From positions 62,001-126,000 of the forward strand of contig NZ_JBQEKA010000002.1 of assembly GCF_052103615.1 (NCBI RefSeq): DNA of 64,000 nt, written 5' to 3'. Shown here piece by piece: positions 17,689 through 26,186 of the stretch. Made by a program: the position numbers and the translations under genes. The notes under the pieces were generated by a model. The model made no database searches, was not told where the DNA came from, and was given only the letters and a program-made list of their open reading frames with translations. Position 1 is the stretch's first letter; the number at the start of each line of letters is the position of its first letter. This DNA comes from Kerstersia sp052103615. Its GTDB lineage: Bacteria; Pseudomonadota; Gammaproteobacteria; Burkholderiales; Burkholderiaceae_B.

Positions 17689-17711
17689 GCCCGCGAGCTT
17701 CGCGGGCTTTT
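17689..17711 (+). terminator. Intrinsic-terminator-like hairpin in the relA leader
   Basis: GCCCGCGA, loop GCT, TCGCGGGC, then TTTT: an 8-bp perfect stem with a short T-run, 27 nt before the relA start. No plus-strand gene ends close upstream, so it may attenuate relA, end read-through from pncB-ridA, or end a small RNA. Confidence 0.6.
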
Positions 17712-17737
17712 CGTGTTCCTTGCCGCGATGGCGCCCT

Positions 17738-19939
17738 ATGAAGTTATCTGACGATCCGCCCGCCGATTCTCTCTCTGATGCCGCCTGGCAGGAACGCGTG
17801 TGTGCCGGTCTGGACGAGGCCGGGCGCGAGCTGGTGTTGCGCGCGCGGGATTGGGCCTTGCCGCATCTGCAGGGCGAGATCGCAGTTTCTGGCGAACCGG
17901 TGGAGCATCATGCCGCAGGAGCGGCGCGTATTCTGGCCGATCTGCAGACGGATGCCGAAGTGCGTGCTGCAGCCATGCTGGGGGCGCTGCCGGATACCAG
18001 CGCGACGCGTGATGAAATGGTCGTCAAGGCATTTGGCCCGGCCATCGGCCGCCTGGTGCAGGGCAGCCGCGCATTGCTGCGGCTGACGGCCGCCACACGC
18101 GAATCCAGCGACAGCGCGGCCGATAGCGGCGTGCAGAAAGAAATGCTGCGCAAAATGCTGCTGGCCATGGCCGCGGATTTGCGTATCGTGCTGATGCGGC
18201 TGGCATCGCGTTATCAGACCCTGCGCTGGCATGCGGCGGCCAAGCAGCCCTGCACGCGGGACTTCGCTCGGGAAACGCTGGATATCTATACGCCGCTGGC
18301 CAATCGGCTAGGCATTTGGCAGATCAAATGGGAAATGGAAGATTTGGCCTTCCGTTTCCTGGATAGTGATAAGTACAAGGAAATCGCCAAGCTGCTGGAA
18401 GAAAAGCGCACCGAGCGCGAGGCTTTCATCCGTAATGCCATCGAACGTATCCGCGCGGCCTTGACGGCGGCGGGCGTGGACGCGGAGATCAGCGGCCGGC
18501 CCAAGCATATTTACAGCATCTGGAACAAGATGCGCGTGAAGCGGCTGGCCTTTTCCCAGCTTTATGATTTGCGCGCCCTGCGCGTGATCGTTGAGGACGA
18601 ACGCGCCTGCTATACCGCGCTGGGTGTCGTGCAGGCGCTGTGGCCGCCCTTGACAGATGAGTTCGACGATTACATCTCGCGTCCCAAACCCAATGGCTAC
18701 CGGTCTTTGCATACCGTGCTGCTGGATGATGACGGCCGGCCGTTCGAAGTCCAGATCCGCACGCGGGAAATGCATAACCATGCCGAATTCGGCATGGCGG
18801 CGCATTGGCATTACAAGGAAGCCGGCAAGCGCGGCGGGCAGGTGGCGGCATCCAGCACGGAAGACCGGCAGGTGTCGTGGTTGCGTCAGTTGCTGGCCTG
18901 GAATGCGGATGTTTCGGCAGCCGGGCCTGAAGCTCCCGATGCCGTGGGCAAGGGCGGCGGGCGGATTTATGTCCTGACGCCGCAGGCGCGCGTGATCGAA
19001 TTGCCGGAAGGCGCGACGCCCGTGGATTTTGCCTACAACCTGCATACGGATCTGGGGCATCGCTGCCGTGGCGCGCGCGTCAATGGTCAGATGGTGCCGC
19101 TGCTGACGCGCCTGGCGACCGGCCAGACGGTGGAAATCATTGCAGCCAAATCGGGCGGCCCGTCGCGCGATTGGCTGAATCCCCAGCTCGGGTATCTGGC
19201 CAGTCCACGCTCCCGCAGCAAAGTGCGTTTGTGGTTCAACGCCATTGAATTGCAGCAGCGCATCACGCAGGGCCAGGCGCTGGTGGAAAAGGAATTGCAG
19301 CGTCTGGGCAAGACGGCAGTGAATCTGGAACAGCTGGCGCAGCAGCATGGGTTCGCCAAGGCCGATGATTTGTATATCGCGGTGGCCAAGGATGAGTTCA
19401 GCCTGCGCCATCTTGAGGCCGGTTTCAATGGCCCGGTCGAGCGCGAAGAGCCCGGCATGGTGGCCAGCGGCAAGTCCACGCACGCGCCGGGCGATAAAAC
19501 CGGCGTGCTAGTGGTGGGGGTGGATTCCTTGCTGACCCAGCTGGCGCGCTGCTGCCGTCCCGCGCCGCCGGATCTCATCCGGGGGTTTGTCACGCGCGGC
19601 CGGGGGGTGTCCATTCACCGCCAGGATTGCACCAGTTTCGCGGCGCTGGCAGCGCGTCATCCTGAGCGGGTGATTGAAGTGGCATGGGGCGGACGAGCCG
19701 ACGATGCGCGTTATCCGGTGGATATCAGCGTGCGCGCGCAGGACCGTTCCGGCCTGTTGCGGGATATCTCGGAGGCGTTCTCCAAGCTGCGGCTCAATGT
19801 CATAGGCGTGAACACGCAAAGCAGGCAGTCGCTGGCGCACATGATCTTCACCATAGAGGTTGTGGATGGCGAGCAGCTGGGGCGCGCCATCCACGTTCTG
19901 GGCGAGGTGCCGGGCATCCTGTCGGTGCAACGCCGCTGA
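17738..19939 (+). CDS. relA: (p)ppGpp synthetase RelA
   Basis: 733 residues. Makes the alarmone (p)ppGpp from ATP and GDP/GTP on starved ribosomes. The N-terminal region (~1-190) is a degenerate hydrolase domain: where bifunctional enzymes have HD, it reads LGALPDT near 81-87 and no metal-binding HD remains. The synthetase (~240-360) carries the RelA-type EFDD (308-311) and RPKPNGYRSLHT. A TGS domain (~405-465), zinc-finger/helical region with CCRP, and C-terminal ACT domain (~655-733) follow. ATG 17738 is chosen; TTG 17720 is an alternative. Lack of hydrolase motifs implies a separate SpoT elsewhere. Confidence 0.97.
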   Translation: MKLSDDPPADSLSDAAWQERVCAGLDEAGRELVLRARDWALPHLQGEIAVSGEPVEHHAAGAARILADLQTDAEVRAAAMLGALPDTSATRDEMVVKAFGPAIGRLVQGSRALLRLTAATRESSDSAADSGVQKEMLRKMLLAMAADLRIVLMRLASRYQTLRWHAAAKQPCTRDFARETLDIYTPLANRLGIWQIKWEMEDLAFRFLDSDKYKEIAKLLEEKRTEREAFIRNAIERIRAALTAAGVDAEISGRPKHIYSIWNKMRVKRLAFSQLYDLRALRVIVEDERACYTALGVVQALWPPLTDEFDDYISRPKPNGYRSLHTVLLDDDGRPFEVQIRTREMHNHAEFGMAAHWHYKEAGKRGGQVAASSTEDRQVSWLRQLLAWNADVSAAGPEAPDAVGKGGGRIYVLTPQARVIELPEGATPVDFAYNLHTDLGHRCRGARVNGQMVPLLTRLATGQTVEIIAAKSGGPSRDWLNPQLGYLASPRSRSKVRLWFNAIELQQRITQGQALVEKELQRLGKTAVNLEQLAQQHGFAKADDLYIAVAKDEFSLRHLEAGFNGPVEREEPGMVASGKSTHAPGDKTGVLVVGVDSLLTQLARCCRPAPPDLIRGFVTRGRGVSIHRQDCTSFAALAARHPERVIEVAWGGRADDARYPVDISVRAQDRSGLLRDISEAFSKLRLNVIGVNTQSRQSLAHMIFTIEVVDGEQLGRAIHVLGEVPGILSVQRR

Positions 19940-19964
19940 TGCCGCTGCGCGGCCTGCCCGGAAT

Positions 19965-19998
19965 GAAGGGGCGGCCGCTGCGGCTGGGGCGCCCCTTC
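19965..19998. terminator. Hairpin between convergent relA and SDR genes
   Basis: GAAGGGGCG (19965-19973) pairs perfectly with CGCCCCTTC (19990-19998), and the loop can form GCCG/CGGC. No T-run follows, so terminator function is plausible but unproven. Confidence 0.4.
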
Positions 19999-20018
19999 AG
20001 GCAGTTGTCGCCTGCCGT

Positions 20019-20795
20019 TCAGACCAGGCCGTGCTGTTGCACCAGAATGTGCGATTGCATGCCGCCATCCACGGGCACATTGACGCCGCGCATCCACACG
20101 GAACCGCTGCTGAGCAGGAAAGCGACGACCGGGGCAATGTCAGACGGACGGCCCGGGCGGTCCATGGTTTTCATGTCTTCTTCTGCCCGTGCGCCCAGGG
20201 TTTCGATAAAGTCGCCCAGAATCGGCGTATCGACAGGGCCGGGGCTGACGGCATTCATGCGGATGCCGCGGTCACGCCAGGTCCAGCGGTGTTGCATGGT
20301 CCAGGCGATGAGGGCTTCCTTGGAAAAGAAATAGCTGCGCGCGCCGGTAATGTCATGCTGTTTGCAGAACTCGGCGACGCCGCCGAAATCCAGGGTTTCG
20401 CTGGCGCGGATGGCGGGAATAGCCTCGGGCCAGCCAATACCGGCCAGCGAAGCGAGATTGACGATGGCGGCATCTTTGGCCAGCTTGGGGCAGATGCCTA
20501 GCGTCAGGTATTTCAGGCCGACGAGGTTGACGCGCAGGACTTGCTCCGCAGGCCGTGTGGGCGGCAGCCCGGCGATATTGGCCAGCCCGTCGAGCTGATC
20601 GGGCAACTGCGCCAGCAGGGCATCTATGGAGGCCTTATCCCCGAGATCGGCCTGGATGAATTGCGCAACATCCACTTTTGGCGGATTGATGTCCACACCA
20701 ATCACGCGTGCTCCCTGGGCCGCCGCGACTTTGGCAGTCTCTGCGCCGATTCCGGACGAAACGCCGGTGATCACGAGGGTTTTGTTTTGCAGCAT
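20019..20795 (-). CDS. Short-chain dehydrogenase, coniferyl-alcohol dehydrogenase / 3-alpha-HSD-like
   Basis: 258 residues. Classical SDR: nucleotide motif TGVSSGIG (10-17), DIN after the second strand (NAD preference), NIAG-type motif at 73-76, catalytic Ser116, Tyr155 and Lys159 (YFFSK). The sequence is most like the coniferyl-alcohol dehydrogenase/3-alpha-hydroxysteroid dehydrogenase branch (GVSSGIGAET, IQADL, MRGVNVPVDGG). It would oxidise an aromatic allylic alcohol or a steroid alcohol. It lies 167 nt downstream of an aromatic-type aldehyde dehydrogenase on the same strand, which supports alcohol to aldehyde to acid. Exact substrate is inference. Confidence 0.85.
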   Translation of the reverse strand: MLQNKTLVITGVSSGIGAETAKVAAAQGARVIGVDINPPKVDVAQFIQADLGDKASIDALLAQLPDQLDGLANIAGLPPTRPAEQVLRVNLVGLKYLTLGICPKLAKDAAIVNLASLAGIGWPEAIPAIRASETLDFGGVAEFCKQHDITGARSYFFSKEALIAWTMQHRWTWRDRGIRMNAVSPGPVDTPILGDFIETLGARAEEDMKTMDRPGRPSDIAPVVAFLLSSGSVWMRGVNVPVDGGMQSHILVQQHGLV

Positions 20796-20962
20796 AACGG
20801 TTCCTTTTGACAGTGTTGCCCGTACAGGCGTGGCGCCGGCTGAGGCCGGGCCAGGCCGCACGACAGCAGGCCGCGCTTCACGGGAAGCAGCGGCCTGGGG
20901 AGTGAGCTGGCGGAACAGCGGCCTTTGCGCTTGCCGCGCACAGGCCGCCGGGTGCGCAGCGT

Positions 20963-22417
20963 TTAGAAAGGATAATGGCGCGGCGTGGTTTGCACCGTGA
21001 TCCAGCGCAATTCAGTGAAAGCTTCGATGCCGGCCTTGCCGCCAAAGCGGCCATAGCCCGAGTTTTTCACGCCGCCAAAGGGCATTTGCGCTTCGTCGTG
21101 CACCGTCGGGCCGTTGATATGGCAGATGCCTGCTTCGATGCGCGCGGCGATTTGCCAGGCGCGGGCGACGTCACGGCTGAAGATGGCCGACGACAGGCCG
21201 AACTCGTTGTCGTTGGCGGTGGCAATGGCTTCTTCGTCGCCATTGACGCGCACAATGGCTTTGACCGGGCCGAAGGTTTCTTCGCTGTAAATGCCCATTT
21301 CCGGCGTGACGTGATCGAGCAGAGTGGCCGGAATCAGGGTGCTGTCGGCTTTGCCGCCGCACACCAGCTTGGCGCCCTTGGCCAGCGCGTCGTCAATCAG
21401 CGCGTTGCAGCGATCTACCGTGCTTTGGTCCACGACCGAACCCAGGACGGCCGGGCCTTTGCGCGGGTCGCCCAGCGGCAGGGACTGCGCCTTGGCCGCA
21501 AGGCGGGCCACGAATTCGTCGCCGATGGCATTGTCCACAATAATGCGTTCGGTGGACATGCAGATTTGCCCGGAATTGGCAAAGGCGCCGAAGCTGGCGG
21601 CCTGCACGGCGGCGTCGATGTCGGCATCGGCCAGCACCAGGAACGGCGCCTTGCCGCCCAGTTCCAGCACGGCAGGCTTGAGGTACTTGGCGCAGGTTTG
21701 CGCAATGATGCGGCCCACACGGGTGGAGCCGGTGAAGTTCACGCGGCGCACGGCAGGATGGGCCACGATGGCTTCGACGACGGCGCCAGCATCGGCCGGC
21801 GCATTGGTGACGAAGTTCACCACGCCATCCGGCAGACCGGCTTCCTGCAGCGCCTCAATGATCAGGCCGTGCGTGGCCGGGCTGAGTTCCGAGCCTTTCA
21901 GGATGACGGTATTGCCGCAGGCCAGCGGGGTGGCGATGGCGCGGACGGCCAGAATGATAGGCGCATTCCAGGGCGCGATGCCCAGAACGACCCCGGCGGG
22001 CTGGCGCACGGCCATGGCCAGGCTGCCCGGCACATTGGAAGGAATCAGCTCGCCATTGATTTGCGTGGTCAGCGCGGCGGCTTCTTGCAGCATGCCGGCG
22101 GCCAGGTGGACGTTGAAGCCGGCCCACATGGCCGAAGCGCCAGTTTCGCTGGCCATGGCGCGGGCAAAGGCTTCGCCCTTGGCTTCCAGGGAAATGGCGG
22201 CCTTCAGCAGCAGGTCGCGGCGGTCGCCCGGCCCCATGGCGGCCCAGGCCGGGAAGGCGCGGGCAGCGGCTTCGGCGGCGGCGTGGGCGTCCTCGGCGGT
22301 AGCGGCAGGGGCACGCGTGGCAACGCTGCCGTCCAGCGGGTTGCGGCGCTCAAAGGTGGCGCCGTTGGCGGCGCTGCGGCGCTGGCCGCCAATCAGCATC
22401 TGGATGTCAGTGGTCAT
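20963..22417 (-). CDS. Aldehyde dehydrogenase, vanillin/salicylaldehyde dehydrogenase-like
   Basis: 484 residues. NAD(P)-dependent ALDH superfamily: NFTGSTRVG coenzyme loop, general base Glu252 in LELGGKAPF, nucleophile Cys286 in NSGQICMSTERI, and C-terminal PFGGVKNSGYGRFGG. The overall pattern (MLIGG opening, SGASAMWAGFNVHLAAGML-like region, INGPTVHDEAQMPFGG) is that of aromatic aldehyde dehydrogenases such as vanillin or salicylaldehyde dehydrogenases. Start ATG 22417 has AAGGAA upstream; a longer frame to 22906 crosses the divergent promoter region. Paired with the SDR downstream and an AraC regulator upstream. Confidence 0.9.
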   Translation of the reverse strand: MTTDIQMLIGGQRRSAANGATFERRNPLDGSVATRAPAATAEDAHAAAEAAARAFPAWAAMGPGDRRDLLLKAAISLEAKGEAFARAMASETGASAMWAGFNVHLAAGMLQEAAALTTQINGELIPSNVPGSLAMAVRQPAGVVLGIAPWNAPIILAVRAIATPLACGNTVILKGSELSPATHGLIIEALQEAGLPDGVVNFVTNAPADAGAVVEAIVAHPAVRRVNFTGSTRVGRIIAQTCAKYLKPAVLELGGKAPFLVLADADIDAAVQAASFGAFANSGQICMSTERIIVDNAIGDEFVARLAAKAQSLPLGDPRKGPAVLGSVVDQSTVDRCNALIDDALAKGAKLVCGGKADSTLIPATLLDHVTPEMGIYSEETFGPVKAIVRVNGDEEAIATANDNEFGLSSAIFSRDVARAWQIAARIEAGICHINGPTVHDEAQMPFGGVKNSGYGRFGGKAGIEAFTELRWITVQTTPRHYPF

Positions 22418-22790
22418 GGCTTGTTCCTTTTCTCTCTGTAATGGCGCAGCCGCCTGTCGGGCTGGCTGCGCCGATGTCTCGCTCGGGGATAGCGGGGGCA
22501 GGGGCATCAGCCGGGGCGTCACCGCCATGCTGCCAGCCCGGATTGCCTGGGCAATCGTGACTATCCACGAGCTATCGTAAAACGGGACTTCGCCGTGTGC
22601 TTGCCTGAAAGTGCAGCAGAGCGTTGCCGGATGATGCAAGGAAATCAGTGTTTTCCCTTGGTTTTGACCGGAAAGCCGGCAGGCAAGCCCAGACAGGAAT
22701 GCGATGCCGGGCTGGCGGGGGCAAGAGGGAAGCCAGGACCGGAGTTTTGGGGGGATAATGAAAGATCCACTCAGATCCGGGAGTTTCGTC
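22418..22790. promoter_or_regulatory. Divergent control region between aldehyde dehydrogenase and AraC gene
   Basis: 373 nt without a gene. It contains GCTTGCCTG at 22599-22607 and its exact inverse CAGGCAAGC at 22680-22688, 72 nt apart, which could be paired regulator sites. I see no clear -35/-10 pair. ATG 22758 in this stretch is an alternative start for the regulator. Confidence 0.45.
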
Positions 22791-23834
22791 ATGGCATCCA
22801 GTCCGCTTGCCAGTCGTTCAGGCGCTCCATTGCTGCCGGCCGCCGCCGCAGCGGGGGCGATGCCGCCGCGCCAGGCCGGTGCGGCGCCAGGAGTGATCCT
22901 GAGCACGGAGGGTTTGCGCGCCGCCGAAACAGCGCCAGCCTGGACGGAATGGATGGGCAGGCTGTTCCATGGGATCGAGTCCGATATTTATGGCGACGCC
23001 AGTTTCGAAGGGCGCGTGGCGACGGGTTGCGCGGGCGATGTGGTCTTGACGCGCCTGCAGGCCAACCGCCATCGGGTACGGCGGCGCGGCAGCGTGATTT
23101 GCCGTCCTGAGGCGGACTATCTGAAAATTGTGGCGCCATGGCAGGGCGAAGCCGTGGTCGAGCAGTACGGGCGTCAGGCGCGGGTGCGTTCGGGCGGCTG
23201 GGCGATTTATGACATGACGCACAGCTACGATGTGTCCAATCCCCAGTATTCCGATCATCTGATCGTGATGGTGCCGCGTGCGGCATTGGCCGAACGCGGC
23301 CTGGCGCTGGAGCATTTGATGGGGCGCGGTACCGGCGGCAGCGGGATCGCCAGGGTGGCGCTGGAAACCATGCGCAGCACCTATCAGGAACTGCAGCATA
23401 TGGGGCCAGGGGCGGCCAGCGGTGCGGGCGCTGCCATTGCTGAGCTGGTCAGACTGTGCCTGCTGGAAATGAGCGGCGAGCAGACATCTGTCAGCCGCCA
23501 GGAAGCCTTCCGGGACAGCGTGCGCGAATATATCGGCCGCCATCTGCGTGACCCGGGGTTGAGCCTGGATCAAATCGCGCAGGCATCAGGGTGCAGCAAA
23601 CGCCATTTGCACCATGCGTTCGCGGGCGAATCACAATCGCTGGCGCATTACATCCAGCAGCGCCGCTTGCAGGCCTGCATGCGCGATCTGCGTGATCCGG
23701 CGCTGGCAGGGCAGACCATTACGGACATTGCCTTTGCCTGGGGATTCAGCAATGGCGCGCATTTCAGCCGTGTCTTCCGCGACCATGCGGGCATGTCACC
23801 TAGCGATTTCCGGCGCCAGCACCGCAGTCTTTGA
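22791..23834 (+). CDS. AraC-family transcriptional regulator (FeaR-like layout)
   Basis: 347 residues from ATG 22791, preceded by GGGAG at good spacing (ATG 22758 is possible). The N-terminal half (~50-220) looks like the AraC_binding_2 domain typical of FeaR/NphR-type regulators, with GWAIYDMTHSYDV. The C-terminal HTH_18 domain (~245-345) has DQIAQASGCSKRHLHHAFAGESQSLAHYIQQRRLQ and ITDIAFAWGFSNGAHFSRVFRDHAGMSPSDFRR. FeaR-type regulators activate aromatic amine/aldehyde catabolism, consistent with the divergent aldehyde dehydrogenase. The first ~25 residues are Ala/Pro-rich and may be untranslated. Regulation of the neighbouring genes is inferred. Confidence 0.88.
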   Translation: MASSPLASRSGAPLLPAAAAAGAMPPRQAGAAPGVILSTEGLRAAETAPAWTEWMGRLFHGIESDIYGDASFEGRVATGCAGDVVLTRLQANRHRVRRRGSVICRPEADYLKIVAPWQGEAVVEQYGRQARVRSGGWAIYDMTHSYDVSNPQYSDHLIVMVPRAALAERGLALEHLMGRGTGGSGIARVALETMRSTYQELQHMGPGAASGAGAAIAELVRLCLLEMSGEQTSVSRQEAFRDSVREYIGRHLRDPGLSLDQIAQASGCSKRHLHHAFAGESQSLAHYIQQRRLQACMRDLRDPALAGQTITDIAFAWGFSNGAHFSRVFRDHAGMSPSDFRRQHRSL

Positions 23835-24070
23835 CCCCAGGGGAACAGCGCCGCCAGGCGGCGGGTCTGCGCGCGCTTGACCCGCGGATTGTCAACGGCC
23901 CAGCGCCATCAGTGAGCGGTGTTGAGCCTTGGTTCAGACGCCACAGAACCGCCACTGAGCCTTCACGGCATCCTCTCCAAACCGGCTTTGAGCGGGCCTG
24001 GGCAAGCCGTTACAGCAGGCAGGCGCTACAGGTCGGTTCAGCTCGGGTAAAATGGCCGATTGCTTATCGG

Positions 24071-24092
24071 ATCCCGCCCTGTGTGGCGGGAT
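24071..24092 (+). promoter_or_regulatory. Hairpin in the trpB leader
   Basis: ATCCCGCC and GGCGGGAT form a perfect 8-bp stem with a CTGTGT loop, 25 nt before the trpB start. No T-run follows. It may shape trpB translation; there is no Trp-rich leader peptide that I can see. Confidence 0.4.
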
Positions 24093-24116
24093 ATTGTTAC
24101 AGGCGGGAGAATCCTG

Positions 24117-25316
24117 GTGAAACCTTACGATCTGCCGGATGCTGCGGGTCATTTCGGTACTTTTGGCGGCGTATTCGCTGCGGAAACCCTGCGCTTCGCG
24201 CTGGATGAATTGACCGTGGCCTATGAGCACTACCGCCGGGATCCGGCGTTCCTCAGTGAGTTTCAGGACGAGCTGGCGCACTTCGTCGGCCGTCCCACGC
24301 CGGTGTACCATGCCCGGCGCTGGTCGGAACGCTTGGGCGGCGCGCAGATCTGGTTCAAGCGCGAAGACCTCAACCATACCGGGGCGCACAAGGTCAATAA
24401 CTGCATTGGCCAGGCCTTGCTGGCCAGCCGCATGGGCAAGCGCCGTGTCATCGCCGAAACCGGCGCTGGCCAGCATGGCGTCGCCACGGCAACCGTTGCG
24501 GCGCGCTATGGCATGGAATGCGTGGTCTATATGGGCAGCGAAGACGTGCGCCGCCAGGCGTCGAATGTCTATCGCATGAAGCTGCTGGGCGCGACAGTCG
24601 TGCCGGTCGAATCCGGGACGCGCACGCTCAAGGATGCCTTGAACGAAGCCATGCGGGATTGGGCCACCAATGTCGATCACACGTTCTACATTATTGGTAC
24701 GGCTGCCGGTCCGCATCCCTATCCGATGCTGGTGCGTGATTTCCAGACCGTCATAGGCAAGGAGTGCCGCGAGCAAATGCCCCGCGACGCCGGCCGCCAG
24801 CCTGATGTCGTGGTGGCGGCGGTAGGCGGCGGATCGAATGCCATAGGCATCTTCCATCCTTATATCGACGATGCCGCGGTACAGCTGGTTGGCGTCGAAG
24901 CCGCTGGCGACGGGCTGAACAGCGGCCGCCATGCGGCATCGCTGGCGCGGGGATCGGTTGGCGTGCTGCACGGCAACCGCACCTATGTGCTGCAGAACGA
25001 TGACGGCCAGGTGCTGGGCACGCATTCGGTGTCTGCTGGCCTGGATTACCCTGGGGTCGGCCCGGAACATGCCTGGCTCAAAGATAGCGGCCGCGCCAGC
25101 TATACGGCAGTCGATGATGAAGCCGCCTTGCAGGCGTTTCATGATTGCTGCCGCATCGAGGGCATCATGCCCGCGCTGGAGTCGTCCCATGCCATCGCGC
25201 ATGCCGTGGCGCTGGCGCCGACGCTGCCCCGCGATAAGATCATCCTCGTCAACCTCTCAGGCCGGGGTGACAAGGACATGCATACTGTCGCCGAGCGCGG
25301 CGGTATTCAACTGTGA
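24117..25316 (+). CDS. trpB: Tryptophan synthase beta chain
   Basis: 399 residues. PLP enzyme joining indole and serine. Lys92 in NHTGAHKVNN is the Schiff-base lysine; ETGAGQHGVA, the PLP phosphate site AVGGGSNAIG and LSGRGDKD near the end are intact. Start is GTG 24117 (GGGAGAATCCT upstream), giving KPYDLPDA as in Bordetella-type proteins. The trpF usually found just before trpB in Burkholderiales is absent here: an AraC regulator lies upstream instead. Stop overlaps the trpA start. Confidence 0.97.
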   Translation: MKPYDLPDAAGHFGTFGGVFAAETLRFALDELTVAYEHYRRDPAFLSEFQDELAHFVGRPTPVYHARRWSERLGGAQIWFKREDLNHTGAHKVNNCIGQALLASRMGKRRVIAETGAGQHGVATATVAARYGMECVVYMGSEDVRRQASNVYRMKLLGATVVPVESGTRTLKDALNEAMRDWATNVDHTFYIIGTAAGPHPYPMLVRDFQTVIGKECREQMPRDAGRQPDVVVAAVGGGSNAIGIFHPYIDDAAVQLVGVEAAGDGLNSGRHAASLARGSVGVLHGNRTYVLQNDDGQVLGTHSVSAGLDYPGVGPEHAWLKDSGRASYTAVDDEAALQAFHDCCRIEGIMPALESSHAIAHAVALAPTLPRDKIILVNLSGRGDKDMHTVAERGGIQL

Positions 25317-26161
25317 TGGACCCAATCATGCAGAGTCATTCGCGTATCGACCGGGCCTTTGCCCGGACCCGGGAAGCGGGCCGCGCCGCCCTGATTCCCT
25401 ACATTCCTGCTGGTGACCCCGATGCGGACAGCATTCCGGCGCTGATGCACGCGCTGGTGGAGGCCGGGGCTGATGTCATCGAGCTGGGCGTGCCATTCTC
25501 CGATCCGACGGCCGATGGCCCGGTGATCCAGCTGGCGGCGGAACGCGCCATCGCCCAGGGGGTGGGCCTGCGCCGCACGCTGGAAATGGTGGCGCAGTTC
25601 CGTCAGCGCGATCAGGAAACGCCGGTCGTGCTGATGGGCTATGCCAACCCGATCGAACGTATGGGCGAAGCCGAGTTTGTGCGTCAGGCGCAGGCGGCTG
25701 GCGTGGATGGCGTGCTGACGGTGGATTACCCGGCCGAGGAAATCGGTACGCTGGCGCAGGCGCTGGAAACGGCAGGCATTGCGCCGATCTTCCTGTTGGC
25801 GCCGACTTCCACGGAAGCACGCATCCGTTCCGTGGCCCGTGTCGCCCGCGGATATGTCTATTATGTTTCGTTGCGCGGTGTGACGGGGTCGGGCGGGCTG
25901 GATGTGGCGGAAGTCGAATCCAGGCTGGCGCAAATCCGTCGCGATGTGCAGATTCCCATTGGTGTCGGCTTTGGTATCCGCGATGCGGCGACCGCCAGCC
26001 GTATCGGCAGTTTCGCTGATGCGGTGGTCATCGGGACCAAGATCATCGAGGTCATGCAGCAGGCGCTGCGTGACCACCCCGGCGACAAGCAGGCGGCAAT
26101 TGCCGCTGTGGCGGACTGGCTGCGCGGCATTCGTCGCGCGCTGGATACCGCACGTCACTGA
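25316..26161 (+). CDS. trpA: Tryptophan synthase alpha chain
   Basis: 281 residues. Cleaves indole-3-glycerol phosphate, passing indole to TrpB. Catalytic Glu56 in IELGVPFSDP and Asp67 in TADGP match Glu49/Asp60 of the reference enzyme; loop SLRGVTGSGG and GFGIRDA bind phosphate. Start ATG 25316 overlaps the trpB TGA by one base; GTG 25313 and ATG 25328 are alternatives. accD follows 25 nt later. Confidence 0.97.
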   Translation: MDPIMQSHSRIDRAFARTREAGRAALIPYIPAGDPDADSIPALMHALVEAGADVIELGVPFSDPTADGPVIQLAAERAIAQGVGLRRTLEMVAQFRQRDQETPVVLMGYANPIERMGEAEFVRQAQAAGVDGVLTVDYPAEEIGTLAQALETAGIAPIFLLAPTSTEARIRSVARVARGYVYYVSLRGVTGSGGLDVAEVESRLAQIRRDVQIPIGVGFGIRDAATASRIGSFADAVVIGTKIIEVMQQALRDHPGDKQAAIAAVADWLRGIRRALDTARH

Positions 26162-26186
26162 AACCTTCATTCCGGATCAACCGAAT

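Noticed and set aside
18308..19483. 391-codon frame antisense to relA
   Set aside because: Shadow of a complete RelA gene.
20975..22580. Two long plus-strand frames (488 and 418 codons) over the aldehyde dehydrogenase
   Set aside because: The minus-strand ALDH has all catalytic motifs; the plus frames have low-complexity composition and no motifs.
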